From Rhizobium sp. CCGE 510 (GTDB lineage Bacteria; Pseudomonadota; Alphaproteobacteria; Rhizobiales; Rhizobiaceae): a DNA stretch of 64,000 bases. The DNA is taken from NCBI RefSeq assembly GCF_000292525.1, contig NZ_AEYF01000053.1, forward strand, positions 43,584-107,583, in the 5' to 3' direction. The position numbers were made by a program, and so were the translations under genes. Shown piece by piece: positions 17,722-25,575 of the stretch (position 1 is its first letter; each line of letters begins with the position of its first letter). The notes beneath the pieces were generated by a model. That model saw only the letters and a list, made by a program, of their open reading frames with translations, did not search any database and was not told the origin of the DNA.

Positions 17722-18273
17722 TCAAGCCTCACTTTCATCCTCTTGAAGGAATGCAGTCTTCCTAAATGCGTAGACGGGGTCATCGGGACATGATGCTCCG
17801 ATCGGCTGCCGGCGGCCGAACTGCTCAGTCTCGGATGCCGCGGCCAAGATCTGCTCCTCGACCAGATCATAGACCACCGTCCGTTCGGCAATTCTCCAAT
17901 CCCCTCCCTTTTTCAGGAACAGATCGCAATAGCGGCCGCAGATCAGGGCCTGACTTAGCGTTCCGGCGTTGTCCGGTGCGCGTTGCAGTGCGGCGAAGTA
18001 ACTTTCGACGGCGGCTTTTTCCGGGCTGCTGAACTCAATCAGAATGTTCGTGATTTGATGGATGTTGCGCGGTCCCGTCTTGAAGACACCGAGGGCGAAC
18101 TCGATGAAGCCCTCGGCCGAACCGGAATAGGCCCCGTGATTGTCACGTGCATCGGGCCAGTAGGAACTGCGCAGCGCCCATTCATCGGCGCGGTCTATCC
18201 CGCGGCAATACCGATAGAGGCAGTCGCGGATCACCTCGCGGTCGAGCAATTCGGTAATTTTTTTGTGTTTCAT
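17722..18273 (-). CDS. SnoaL/NTF2-like protein
   Basis: A 183-residue protein with the SnoaL_4 pattern: LLDREVIRDCLYRYCRGIDR then ADEWALRSSYWPDA at the N terminus, and a YCDLFLKKGGDWRIAERTVV strand pair near residue 120. Such small cone-shaped proteins are cyclases, dehydratases or hydroxylase subunits in secondary metabolism, or subunits of ring-hydroxylating systems. Placement between a ferredoxin and an SDR in a P450 cluster fits a biosynthetic or degradative role. The substrate is unknown. Confidence 0.75.
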   Translation of the reverse strand: MKHKKITELLDREVIRDCLYRYCRGIDRADEWALRSSYWPDARDNHGAYSGSAEGFIEFALGVFKTGPRNIHQITNILIEFSSPEKAAVESYFAALQRAPDNAGTLSQALICGRYCDLFLKKGGDWRIAERTVVYDLVEEQILAAASETEQFGRRQPIGASCPDDPVYAFRKTAFLQEDESEA

Positions 18274-18476
18274 CGCTTATCGCACATCTGATATCGGGGG
18301 CGCTTACCCATCCAGTGACGCAGCCAGCTTTCAACTGCTCGGCTGACGTAAGGAAAACCCTCTCTCTGCTTAGGCATGCATGTAAACAACTGCCCTAGAA
18401 GTAGACACCACTGGGAGAGCTGCGGGTAAGGTGTTTGGACAGCGACGGCGCCGTCATGCACTAGTTACGTTGCGTT

Positions 18477-18719
18477 TCAACCCCCACAATGTTGGTTGAA
18501 CAAAAGGCGATCAAGCAACGCATCGGACGTGCAATCTATCTCCAGCGCACGTTCGGGGCAGGATCGAGCGCCTCGCGATGCGAACAATTCGTCCTTCTCC
18601 TCAACATCGATTGCACCGGGGAGTATGTATCCCTCGTCGTCAAGATTGAATATTTCGGGCGCTTGGGCCCAACATCTTGCATGACCTTGGCATTTGGCAG
18701 TGTGTACTATGATGCGCAT
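18477..18719 (-). CDS. [3Fe-4S]-type ferredoxin partner of the P450
   Basis: An 80-residue ferredoxin starting MRIIVHTAKCQGHARC (an upstream ATG at 18731 is possible). Cys ligands are CQGHARC and the later SCPERALEI, the spacing of single-cluster ferredoxins that feed bacterial P450s; the residue normally Cys in position two is replaced (CxxHxxC), as in [3Fe-4S] members. It begins 20-33 bases after the P450 reading region ends, so it is the obvious electron donor. Confidence 0.85.
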   Translation of the reverse strand: MRIIVHTAKCQGHARCWAQAPEIFNLDDEGYILPGAIDVEEKDELFASRGARSCPERALEIDCTSDALLDRLLFNQHCGG

Positions 18720-18836
18720 GCGGTACTCCATGTCTTTCCTCCTCTCAATTATCAGGACCAGTCCAGGATCAGATTCTCCATTCCAAACACGTGGCCACCA
18801 TAGGTGATGGGCGCGGTACCATCCTTGATACGGAAG

Positions 18837-19967
18837 TCAGATGCGGGACAGCCACTCCTCCAGGGCGATGACGATCTCCTGCCGGGCAAGGTGTGATCCA
18901 AGACAACGATGGGGACCGTACGCAAAAGCGGTGTGGCGATTGTCTTCTCGTGCCAAATCGATCGTGTTCGGATGCTCGAATTCCGCCGGATCACGATTGG
19001 CAATCATTGTGGCGCAGGAAACGAAGTCCCCCTTACGGATCGGCGCGCCTTCGAAATTGATATCTTTCGTTGCCACACGGATCATCTGCACGGTCGAATA
19101 GGCGCGAAGCAATTCTTCGGCTGCGAGCACGATTCGATCCGGTTTACTCCGCAGCAATTCCTGTTCTTTGGGATTGCGCGCGAGATAGGCGAGGTCAAAG
19201 CCTATCGCCGTTGCGACCGTGTCCAGTCCGGCGACGAATAGGAGCACGCCAATACCATGGATTTCCTCGTCTCTCAACGCGCGGCCATCGACCTTTGCCT
19301 GCACGACGAAGGTCATGAAATCGTCGGTCGGTTCTTTGCGGCGCATGGCTGCGAGTTCATCGATGAACGCCAGAATCGTCCGGGCGGCTGCCGTTTGTTT
19401 GATGCCGTCGCCGTGGAGCAGGTCCCTGCCCCAGCCCACAAATGTATCGAGGCGCTCATCGGATAAGCCGAGCAAACGCAGGGAGATACTAACCGCAAAA
19501 GGAAAGGCGAAGTCCGTCAAGACGTCGCAGCTTGTGCTAGACGCGGAAATCTTGGAAATCAGCGCAATCGCCCGATCACGGACAGCCGGTTCAAGCTCCG
19601 TTATCCGCTTGGGCGAAAGCAGCGGATTGAGTAGCGAGCGAAACACGCTGTGAGCCGGTGGGTCGAGTTCAAGCGGGATCAACGGCCAATTTTCGCCAAG
19701 CGCCGAGGCGAAAAGGCTCCGATGGCTGGAAAAGGTTAAGGTGTCCTGCAGCAATTCGCGTTGGTCCTGGGCGCGCGTAATGACCCAAGTACCTCGTCCA
19801 TCGCGCGTATTGCAGGGAGAATAAAAGATCCGCGGCCCATTATGGAGGCAAGCGACAGCTGCGTGCGGATCCCCGTTTGGCATGCGCTCCATGCCGGGCG
19901 ACGTGAACAGGCTGAAGTCCTTCACCATTTCGGGAGGGACATGTTCTGGAACCCGAATGGTAACCAC
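18837..19967 (-). CDS. Cytochrome P450 (CYP127-like), C terminus frameshifted
   Basis: A 376-residue P450. The I-helix is LLFVAGLDTVATAIGFDLAY, the ExxR region EELLRAYSTVQMIRVA, and the heme-binding loop FAYGPHRCLGSHLARQE. The likely start is GTG 19967 with AGGAGA 7 bases upstream. The protein stops right after EEWLSRI. The normal last 23 residues (DFRIKDGTAP to NLILDWS) follow in another frame at 18752-18836, so two bases appear to have been lost at about 18838. All catalytic parts are present, but loss of the last beta hairpin may destabilise it. Context resembles the NGR234 nif-region P450. Confidence 0.82.
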   Translation of the reverse strand: MVTIRVPEHVPPEMVKDFSLFTSPGMERMPNGDPHAAVACLHNGPRIFYSPCNTRDGRGTWVITRAQDQRELLQDTLTFSSHRSLFASALGENWPLIPLELDPPAHSVFRSLLNPLLSPKRITELEPAVRDRAIALISKISASSTSCDVLTDFAFPFAVSISLRLLGLSDERLDTFVGWGRDLLHGDGIKQTAAARTILAFIDELAAMRRKEPTDDFMTFVVQAKVDGRALRDEEIHGIGVLLFVAGLDTVATAIGFDLAYLARNPKEQELLRSKPDRIVLAAEELLRAYSTVQMIRVATKDINFEGAPIRKGDFVSCATMIANRDPAEFEHPNTIDLAREDNRHTAFAYGPHRCLGSHLARQEIVIALEEWLSRI

Positions 19968-20320
19968 TGCTTTTCTCCTGCCGTCAAAGACCCTTCGCCG
20001 AAAACGAATTTTCCTCGCAGAGGAAACGAGAAAAATCGTGGAGCGCCAGACTACCAACCTCCGCAGCGTGACGCGCCGATAACATGCGATGCAGCGATCA
20101 GATCGTCGTGCGGCTCGAAATTTACGCTGGGTTTTGGCCGAAGTCGAAATTCTTAGATGCCTCGCCCGCCTTGCCGATCGGCATCGGAATTTCACGGGAT
20201 TCCTCTCTTCCGGTAGAATGCGATCTGAGCAAAACATACATTTTGATTTCCTTCGCTCCATGGCAGTCACCAAAGAAATGAGTACCGGCCGACAGCTCTT
20301 GCCGCCCCGCAAGAAGAACT

Positions 20321-20336
20321 TCCAAAGTTCGTGCCA
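20321..20336 (-). promoter_or_regulatory. Sigma-54-like promoter of the P450 cluster
   Basis: The minus-strand element TGGCACGAACTTTGGA has a perfect -24 half and GG in place of GC at -12. It lies 354 bases before the GTG start of the P450, leaving a long leader. The NifA site at 20427-20442 is at normal distance. Confidence 0.6.
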
Positions 20337-20426
20337 ATTTGATTGATATGGCCGGCAAAAACTTTTTTGATTGCTTTCCCAGCTATTTAGCTTGAGCCAG
20401 AACAAAGATTGGCCTGCTCAGGCCCG

Positions 20427-20442
20427 TGTCGCGTATTTAACA
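20427..20442. promoter_or_regulatory. NifA upstream activator site, P450 cluster
   Basis: TGTCGCGTATTTAACA matches TGT-N10-ACA exactly and lies 91 bases upstream of the -24 element at 20321-20336. Confidence 0.65.
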
Positions 20443-20446
20443 AAAC

Positions 20447-20463
20447 CCGACATCAGGTGTCGG
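20447..20463. repeat. Short inverted repeat next to the NifA site
   Basis: CCGACA-TCAGG-TGTCGG is a perfect 6-base inverted repeat with a 5-base spacer, immediately upstream of the NifA site. It could be an operator or a small hairpin; no function is known. The rest of 19968-21027 holds no gene apart from the control sites listed. Confidence 0.4.
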
Positions 20464-20886
20464 ATGCCATTTATTCAAGCGCGACTAATTTTCCAGCCAC
20501 CACAGCCCGCAGTCAGAGACCTGAAGCGCGACTCGTAACGGATGCCTGATGTACAGCGATGCAGTGGGATAGCTTGAGGCTGTGGTAGCTTTGAATTGCG
20601 GCATCGAGCTAAGCGGCCGAATTCCGGGGAACAGCTCGACGCGTGCAACTCCTCTGTCCTAGGATATCAGTTCTACCAGCCCCGGCGACGCCACCCTGAG
20701 AGGACATCGCGGCGGCAATTTGCCGATTGGCTGTTGCCCAACAGCAATGGAATGGTGGCTTTTGCCGTCAGCCGAAACGGGAGGCGATGCCGCAGAAAGC
20801 CCGCTCAGCCGGCGGGGCGAAGATGCCGTCCGAATAAAATCCACAAAGGGCCCTGCCTCGCACGGCAAGAGCGTAGGTATGAAGAC

Positions 20887-20900
20887 TTGATCTGGATCAA
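20887..20900. promoter_or_regulatory. Anaerobox (FNR/FixK site) before fnrN
   Basis: TTGATCTGGATCAA is a perfect TTGAT-N4-ATCAA FNR/FixK site, 128 bases before the chosen fnrN start. It suggests control by FixK or self-regulation by FnrN under low oxygen. Confidence 0.85.
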
Positions 20901-21027
20901 ATCGCAATCCCAATGAAATTGATAGGCATCAAAGACGCGCTGGAAGAAATCGGGATAGCCGAAGTCGCAACGACCGCGTAGTCGTCTCGGCATGCCCGGC
21001 ATATGCGGTTTTCGAAGGGATCGGGAC

Positions 21028-21750
21028 ATGGACGTCGCACGCAGTGAGGTTCTCGAGATTGGCACTTTCGTCGCTTGCCGTTCCTGCCAGGCGCGGCACG
21101 GCGTCGTTTGCGGCGCCTTGTCGGCTGGCCAGCTTAGCGAACTCGGCCGCCACTCGCTGCGCCGCAAGGTCGATGCGGGCTGCGAGATCATCGCACAAGG
21201 GTCGGAAAACTCTTTCTATTCGAACATCATGCGCGGCGTGGTGAAGCTCTGCAAGGTGATGCCGGACGGGCGCCAGCAGATCGTTGGCCTGCAATTCGCC
21301 CCCGATTTCGTCGGCCGGCCCTTCGTGCGTGAAAGCACGCTGTCGGCCGAGGCCGCGACCGATGCGGAGATCTGCGTGTTCCCCCGCAATTTGCTCGAAC
21401 GCATGATATTGGAGACCAGGGAATTGCAGCGTAGCCTGCACGCTCAGGCGCTGAACGAGCTGGATGCCGCGCGCGAATGGATGCTGACGCTCGGCCGGCG
21501 GACCGCCGAGGAGAAGGTCGCAAGCCTGCTCCACCTCATTGCCGCCCACGCCGAGACGGCGACGGCGACGAACACCGCCTTCGACCTGTCGCTATCGCGC
21601 GCCGAAATCGCCGATTTCCTCGGGCTGACGATCGAAACCGTCAGCCGCCAGTTGACCCGGCTGCGCAAAAGCGGCGTCATCCGCATCGAGAACATCCGGC
21701 ATATCACCGTGCCCGACATGGATGCGCTCGCAAAGAAAATCAGCGGGTAA
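21028..21750 (+). CDS. fnrN: FnrN-type oxygen-responsive Crp/Fnr regulator
   Basis: A 240-residue Crp/Fnr protein. An N-terminal Cys group (CRSCQARHGVVC, about residues 16-27) marks an Fe-S-cluster oxygen sensor of the FnrN kind rather than FixK. The cyclic-nucleotide-like barrel follows (GSENSFYSNIMRGVVKLCKV). The C-terminal helix-turn-helix holds the recognition stretch LGLTIETVSRQLTRLRKSG, whose ExxSR reads TTGAT half-sites. The start MDVARSEVLEIG at 21028 has AGGGATCGGGAC in front; MPGICGF at 20992 is an alternative. Confidence 0.85.
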   Translation: MDVARSEVLEIGTFVACRSCQARHGVVCGALSAGQLSELGRHSLRRKVDAGCEIIAQGSENSFYSNIMRGVVKLCKVMPDGRQQIVGLQFAPDFVGRPFVRESTLSAEAATDAEICVFPRNLLERMILETRELQRSLHAQALNELDAAREWMLTLGRRTAEEKVASLLHLIAAHAETATATNTAFDLSLSRAEIADFLGLTIETVSRQLTRLRKSGVIRIENIRHITVPDMDALAKKISG

Positions 21751-21779
21751 TTGCCACCCGCATATTGGCAGGGCCGGCT

Positions 21780-22140
21780 TGGCGCGCCAGTGTAAAGAAC
21801 TGGGCCGCATCATCGGGATGCAGAAGGACGTGCCGCGCGCCGCCACATCGAGCATTCCGGCACAAAACTTTTAGCCCCGGAGCCGCCGGCTTGCAGCTCG
21901 GGATAGCCGCCGGGCAGGTGGATGGCATCGCCATCGGCGGCCGGCGTCGCCAGCGAGCGGTGAGAGGAGCAAAATATCAGCCCCGCGGCGCCGCCAGCCG
22001 AGCAACATATGCTCGTAGGCCAAAGACTACATCGCGCGCCACGGCGACCCGGGTGCCGATCGGCATCAGCCGATCGATATTGGCGGCTGCGAGCTCTTCA
22101 CGCCGCGCCCTGCGATATTGGCCATCGCCGTCTGCGTGAC
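21780..22140 (-). pseudogene. cobB: Fragment of cobyrinic acid a,c-diamide synthase
   Basis: On the minus strand, stretches of a CobB/CbiA C-terminal half can be read in shifting frames: EELAAANIDRLMPIGTRVAV then ARDVVFGLRAY, ILLLSPLAGD, and the hallmark DAIHLPGGYPEL. A stop and frame changes interrupt it and both ends are missing, so it is a relic. It separates fnrN from the prxS control region and is presumably left from an old rearrangement. Confidence 0.65.
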
Positions 22141-22229
22141 GAAATCATCGGAGCAAGTCGCGTGCCTATTCGCGCACCGTTTGCGTTTCACCATTTTCGA
22201 TGCACGGTCCGAGCCTGGCGACGCCTTTT

Positions 22230-22265
22230 TGTCGGGCCTCAAACATTCTTGTCCAGTTTCAGACA
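22230..22265. promoter_or_regulatory. Two tandem NifA sites upstream of prxS
   Basis: TGT-N10-ACA occurs twice, at 22230-22245 and 22250-22265, centres 20 bases apart. They lie about 90 bases before a weak -24/-12-like element (22352-22367) and about 280 bases before a better one (22545-22560). Confidence 0.65.
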
Positions 22266-22351
22266 AGAAAAGGTGCGCGGGTAGACATACGCACGAGCGG
22301 AACCTCAAACACCGTGACCCGCGCCGGCTTCGTTTCCCGCCGCGACCGGAT

Positions 22352-22367
22352 TGGCGGGCAGCATGCC
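22352..22367 (+). promoter_or_regulatory. Weak -24/-12-like element, prxS region
   Basis: TGGCGGGCAGCATGCC has GG-N10-GC spacing but poor flanking match. It is listed because its distance from the twin NifA sites (about 87 bases) is the usual one. Confidence 0.3.
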
Positions 22368-22544
22368 AAGGTTCTGGAAGGCGGCAGAGACCCTGATCGA
22401 GATGCGGTCGGAAGTAGCCAACACAGCGCCCTGCCGTCAGCGCGGGACAAAGGCTTCACAATTCACCTTGCCCGCATAGGCAAGCGCTCGAATACGGCGA
22501 CGAAGGCTCTGTGCTGACCGCAAGTCCAGTTCCTTCAGGTCAAA

Positions 22545-22560
22545 TGGCATGACGCTTGCT
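22545..22560 (+). promoter_or_regulatory. Sigma-54 promoter of prxS-rpoN2
   Basis: TGGCATGACGCTTGCT is a good -24/-12 match (TGGCAYG-N4-TTGC), 81 bases before the prxS ATG. The NifA sites are unusually far upstream (280 bases). Apart from these sites, 22266-22640 shows no recognisable gene. Confidence 0.65.
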
Positions 22561-22640
22561 CCCCCCGGCGTGTGGGCCGAGGTCGGATTTGTTTCGTGAC
22601 CGAGAGGCCGCACATAAATCTTCCTAGAGGAGCTTCATTG

Positions 22641-23180
22641 ATGACCATGGAAAAGCAGGTCCCTATTGTCACCTTTCGCACGCGGGTTCGCGACGAGTCT
22701 ATATCCGGTCCCAACCCCTACCGCTGGGAAGACAAGACAACCGACGACTATTTCAGCGGTAAGCGGGTAATCCTTTTTTCCCTGCCAGGCGCCTTCACCC
22801 CCACCTGCTCCACTTTCCAACTGCCCGACTTCGAGAGTCTTTATGTCGAGTTTAAGAAGAAGGGCATTGACGAAATCTACTGTCTCTCCGTCAACGATGC
22901 CTTCGTCATGAATGCTTGGGGCAAGGCCCAGGGGCTGAAAAATGTCAAGCTTATCCCGGACGGCTCGGGAGAATTCACTCGCAAAATGGGTATGCTCGTC
23001 GCCAAGGACAATCTCGGATTCGGTCTGCGCTCCTGGCGCTACGCTGCCGTGATCAATAATGGCGTCGTGGAGGAGTGGTTCGAGGAGGAAGGCTTTGGCG
23101 ACAACTGCGCAACCGATCCGTATGGCGTCTCTTCACCGCAAAACATTTTGAAATGCCTCAAGACCCCAGCCTTCGCATGA
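22641..23180 (+). CDS. prxS: Atypical 2-Cys/1-Cys peroxiredoxin, symbiotic copy
   Basis: A 179-residue peroxiredoxin of the Prx5/AhpE-like group. The peroxidatic Cys lies in PGAFTPTCSTFQLPDFESLY (about residue 57), and the SWRYAAVINNGVVEEWFEE strand pair is typical. It reduces hydrogen and organic peroxides, protecting nitrogenase. The start MTMEKQVPIVTF has GAGGAG 10 bases upstream. It lies directly ahead of rpoN2, the arrangement described for the R. etli prxS-rpoN2 operon. Confidence 0.9.
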   Translation: MTMEKQVPIVTFRTRVRDESISGPNPYRWEDKTTDDYFSGKRVILFSLPGAFTPTCSTFQLPDFESLYVEFKKKGIDEIYCLSVNDAFVMNAWGKAQGLKNVKLIPDGSGEFTRKMGMLVAKDNLGFGLRSWRYAAVINNGVVEEWFEEEGFGDNCATDPYGVSSPQNILKCLKTPAFA

Positions 23181-23254
23181 GCAGAGAAGCCAACGACCAG
23201 TAGCTACCACTTGTCGCGCACACCTGCGCCGAACGATAGGAGTTTGCTCGAACC

Positions 23255-24709
23255 ATGAAGTCCTGTACAAGCCTTCATCAGCGTCAGCAGCAATCGCTGG
23301 TTATTACACCCCAGCTCATCGAGTCTATTCGCATGCTGCAGCTGGCGCACACCGAACTGAATCAATTCGTGGAACAGGAAATCGAGAAGAACCCATTTCT
23401 CGACCTGGCGTCGAATGACAGCGGGGCTTCTGGCGAAGTATCGCCGACTGTGGCGGATAATCAAAATATCAGCGCGCGCGAAGACCACGCTGATGGGCCG
23501 GCCAGGACGGACATGCCTGAGCTGTCGAGTCCCTGGAAATCAATCCGCGACACAGGCAACCTTTCGCCGGGGGAAAGGCCTTCTCTGGATGAGTTCGCCG
23601 CCTCGACTGAGACATTGCACGAACATGTCGCCCATCAGATCGCCCTCACCGCCTTCACACCCCAGGAGCGGCTGATTGCTGGCGCGCTTGCCGATCATCT
23701 GGATGACACTGGGTATCTGCAAGTGAACCTTCTGGAGCTAGCAGAGAGGCTAAATAGCCCTGAGGCTAGAGTGAAACTGGTTCTTGAGTCTTTGCAGCTA
23801 TTTGACCCACCGGGCATTTTTGCGCGAAGTCTGACCGAATGCCTCGAGATTCAGCTGCGCCAGCGAGACCGGTTCGACCCGGCCATGGCAGCTCTGGTCG
23901 CAAATCTCGAGTTGCTTGCGCGACGCGATTTTCGAGCACTGAAGCGACGTTGCCGGGTCGATGAAGACGATCTTCTCGATATGTTGAACGAAATCCGTGC
24001 CCTTGACCCAAAGCCTGGGAACCAGTTCCAGTCCGCAGGGTCGGAATCCATCATACCCGACGTCTTCGTCCTGCCCTCGCCGGGAGGCGGATGGCAAGTC
24101 GAACTTAATCGGGAGGTTCTGCCCAAGGTACTCATCAACCAAACCTATTTTGCGCAAGTTACTCGCCTAACCGCCCAAAGTTCGAAAGATCAGTCGTTCC
24201 TCAACGAATGCTTCCAGAACGCGAGCTGGTTGGTTCGGAGTCTCGATCAGCGCGCTACGACAATCCTCAAGGTGGCGACCGAAATCGTGCGCCACCAGGA
24301 TGTCTTTCTGGAAGATGGCATTGCCCATCTTCGGCCTCTCAATCTTAAGACCATCGCTGACGCGATCGACATGCACGAGTCCACTGTAAGTCGGGTGACG
24401 TCGAACAAATATATTCTCACGCCCCGCGGCGTGTACGAACTCAAGTATTTTTTCACAGTTGCGATCCCCTCCTCACAAGGCGGTGACGCGCACTCGGCCG
24501 AAGCTGTGCGCCATCAGATTAGGGCAATTATTGCCGCAGAAACGCTCGATAATGTGCTGTCCGACGATGGCATCGTTGCGAGGCTCAAGGAAACTGGCGT
24601 CGACATTGCTCGCCGCACAGTCGCCAAATATCGCGAGGCGATGAACATCCCCTCGTCCGCGCAACGCCGGCGGGAGAAACGGTTTGTACTGGCGGCCGCG
24701 GAGGGATAA
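23255..24709 (+). CDS. rpoN2: RNA polymerase sigma-54 factor, symbiotic copy
   Basis: A 484-residue sigma-54. The N-terminal Gln/Leu-rich activator-contact region is LHQRQQQSLVITPQLIESIR. The core-binding and helix-turn-helix regions follow (TIADAIDMHESTVSRVTSNK). The RpoN box ARRTVAKYREAMNIPSSAQR sits near the C terminus and contacts the -24 element. It supplies sigma-54 for the NifA-dependent promoters in this window and probably shares the prxS transcript (75-base gap). Confidence 0.95.
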   Translation: MKSCTSLHQRQQQSLVITPQLIESIRMLQLAHTELNQFVEQEIEKNPFLDLASNDSGASGEVSPTVADNQNISAREDHADGPARTDMPELSSPWKSIRDTGNLSPGERPSLDEFAASTETLHEHVAHQIALTAFTPQERLIAGALADHLDDTGYLQVNLLELAERLNSPEARVKLVLESLQLFDPPGIFARSLTECLEIQLRQRDRFDPAMAALVANLELLARRDFRALKRRCRVDEDDLLDMLNEIRALDPKPGNQFQSAGSESIIPDVFVLPSPGGGWQVELNREVLPKVLINQTYFAQVTRLTAQSSKDQSFLNECFQNASWLVRSLDQRATTILKVATEIVRHQDVFLEDGIAHLRPLNLKTIADAIDMHESTVSRVTSNKYILTPRGVYELKYFFTVAIPSSQGGDAHSAEAVRHQIRAIIAAETLDNVLSDDGIVARLKETGVDIARRTVAKYREAMNIPSSAQRRREKRFVLAAAEG

Positions 24710-24953
24710 CGGCCTTCGTACCATGGGTCACGTCCTTCCGACAATCCGCAAACCTGAGGCACATGTGACATCATGCTCTGGTCCTTCTCCATAGATCGAT
24801 TTGATATGGGCTGGCGACCGCAGCCTCGTCACGGGGAGCTTCAAAAGTTGTGCCGGCTGCTTAAGAAATTCTAGAAAAGACTAGATGTCTGTTCCATAGC
24901 TCAAGCGCTTTGGCGGCTAAGCGGTTAATCACGAAGCTCGTGCCGAATTTTGA

Positions 24954-24969
24954 TGTCGCGCAATCGACA
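24954..24969. promoter_or_regulatory. NifA site upstream of iscN
   Basis: TGTCGCGCAATCGACA fits TGT-N10-ACA exactly, about 208 bases before the -24 element at 25177. The rest of 24710-25234 contains no gene. Confidence 0.6.
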
Positions 24970-25176
24970 AATCTGAAAGTAGTTGTCGGCTCCCATTCAT
25001 TTTCCGCCGAACCGCTAAAATTTCGGTGCGGCGGCAACGAGAGCCTCAACCGGAAATGACAAACGGAGCGACGCGGGCAGACGTTCTGGAGTTGACGCGT
25101 TTTCGGGATGTCCGATGTTCGACGACGCAGGAATATAACACACGGGCCGGTGGAGCTCTTGGTCTTCCTCACCGCT

Positions 25177-25192
25177 TGGCACGGTGCATGCA
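25177..25192 (+). promoter_or_regulatory. Sigma-54 promoter of iscN-nifU-nifS
   Basis: TGGCACGGTGCATGCA matches the -24 half perfectly and has GC at -12 with correct spacing. It lies 43 bases before the iscN ATG. Confidence 0.8.
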
Positions 25193-25234
25193 CGGTAATC
25201 CGAAATGCGCCATCGAACAGAAAGGAATCATCCC

Positions 25235-25552
25235 ATGATCAAGCTCACAGAGAATGCCGCTGCCATCATGAACGTCGCGCTTTCCCGAGCCGAGCAGGCG
25301 GAAGGCTTTCGCATCGCGGTCGAGGCAGGTGGGTGCGCCGGCTACAAATACCTGGTGGGGCTGGAGAGCGTCCAGGGCCAGGGCGACGCGGTGATCGAAA
25401 CAGATGGGGTCAAGGTGTTCGTTGACGCAGGCTCCCAAGCACACATCAACGGCATGACGATCGACTTCGTGACGGGGCCTGAATCCTCCGGTTTTGTCTT
25501 CGACAATCCCAATGCGCAACAAAAGTGCACATGCGGCAAATCCTTCGGCTGA
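25235..25552 (+). CDS. iscN: IscA/HesB-type Fe-S scaffold, nif-linked
   Basis: A 105-residue A-type Fe-S carrier. The three conserved Cys are present: GGCAGYKYLVG and the C-terminal CTCGKSFG. It starts at ATG 25235 with AAAGGAATC upstream. Such proteins accept and pass on [Fe-S] clusters made by NifU/NifS. It lies first in the iscN-nifU-nifS group, as described for R. etli. Confidence 0.92.
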   Translation: MIKLTENAAAIMNVALSRAEQAEGFRIAVEAGGCAGYKYLVGLESVQGQGDAVIETDGVKVFVDAGSQAHINGMTIDFVTGPESSGFVFDNPNAQQKCTCGKSFG

Positions 25553-25575
25553 TCATTGGGAAAGGGAGAGAGCCC

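Noticed and set aside
20447..20463. CCGACA inverted repeat as a transcription terminator
   Set aside because: No T-run follows on either side and the stem is short.
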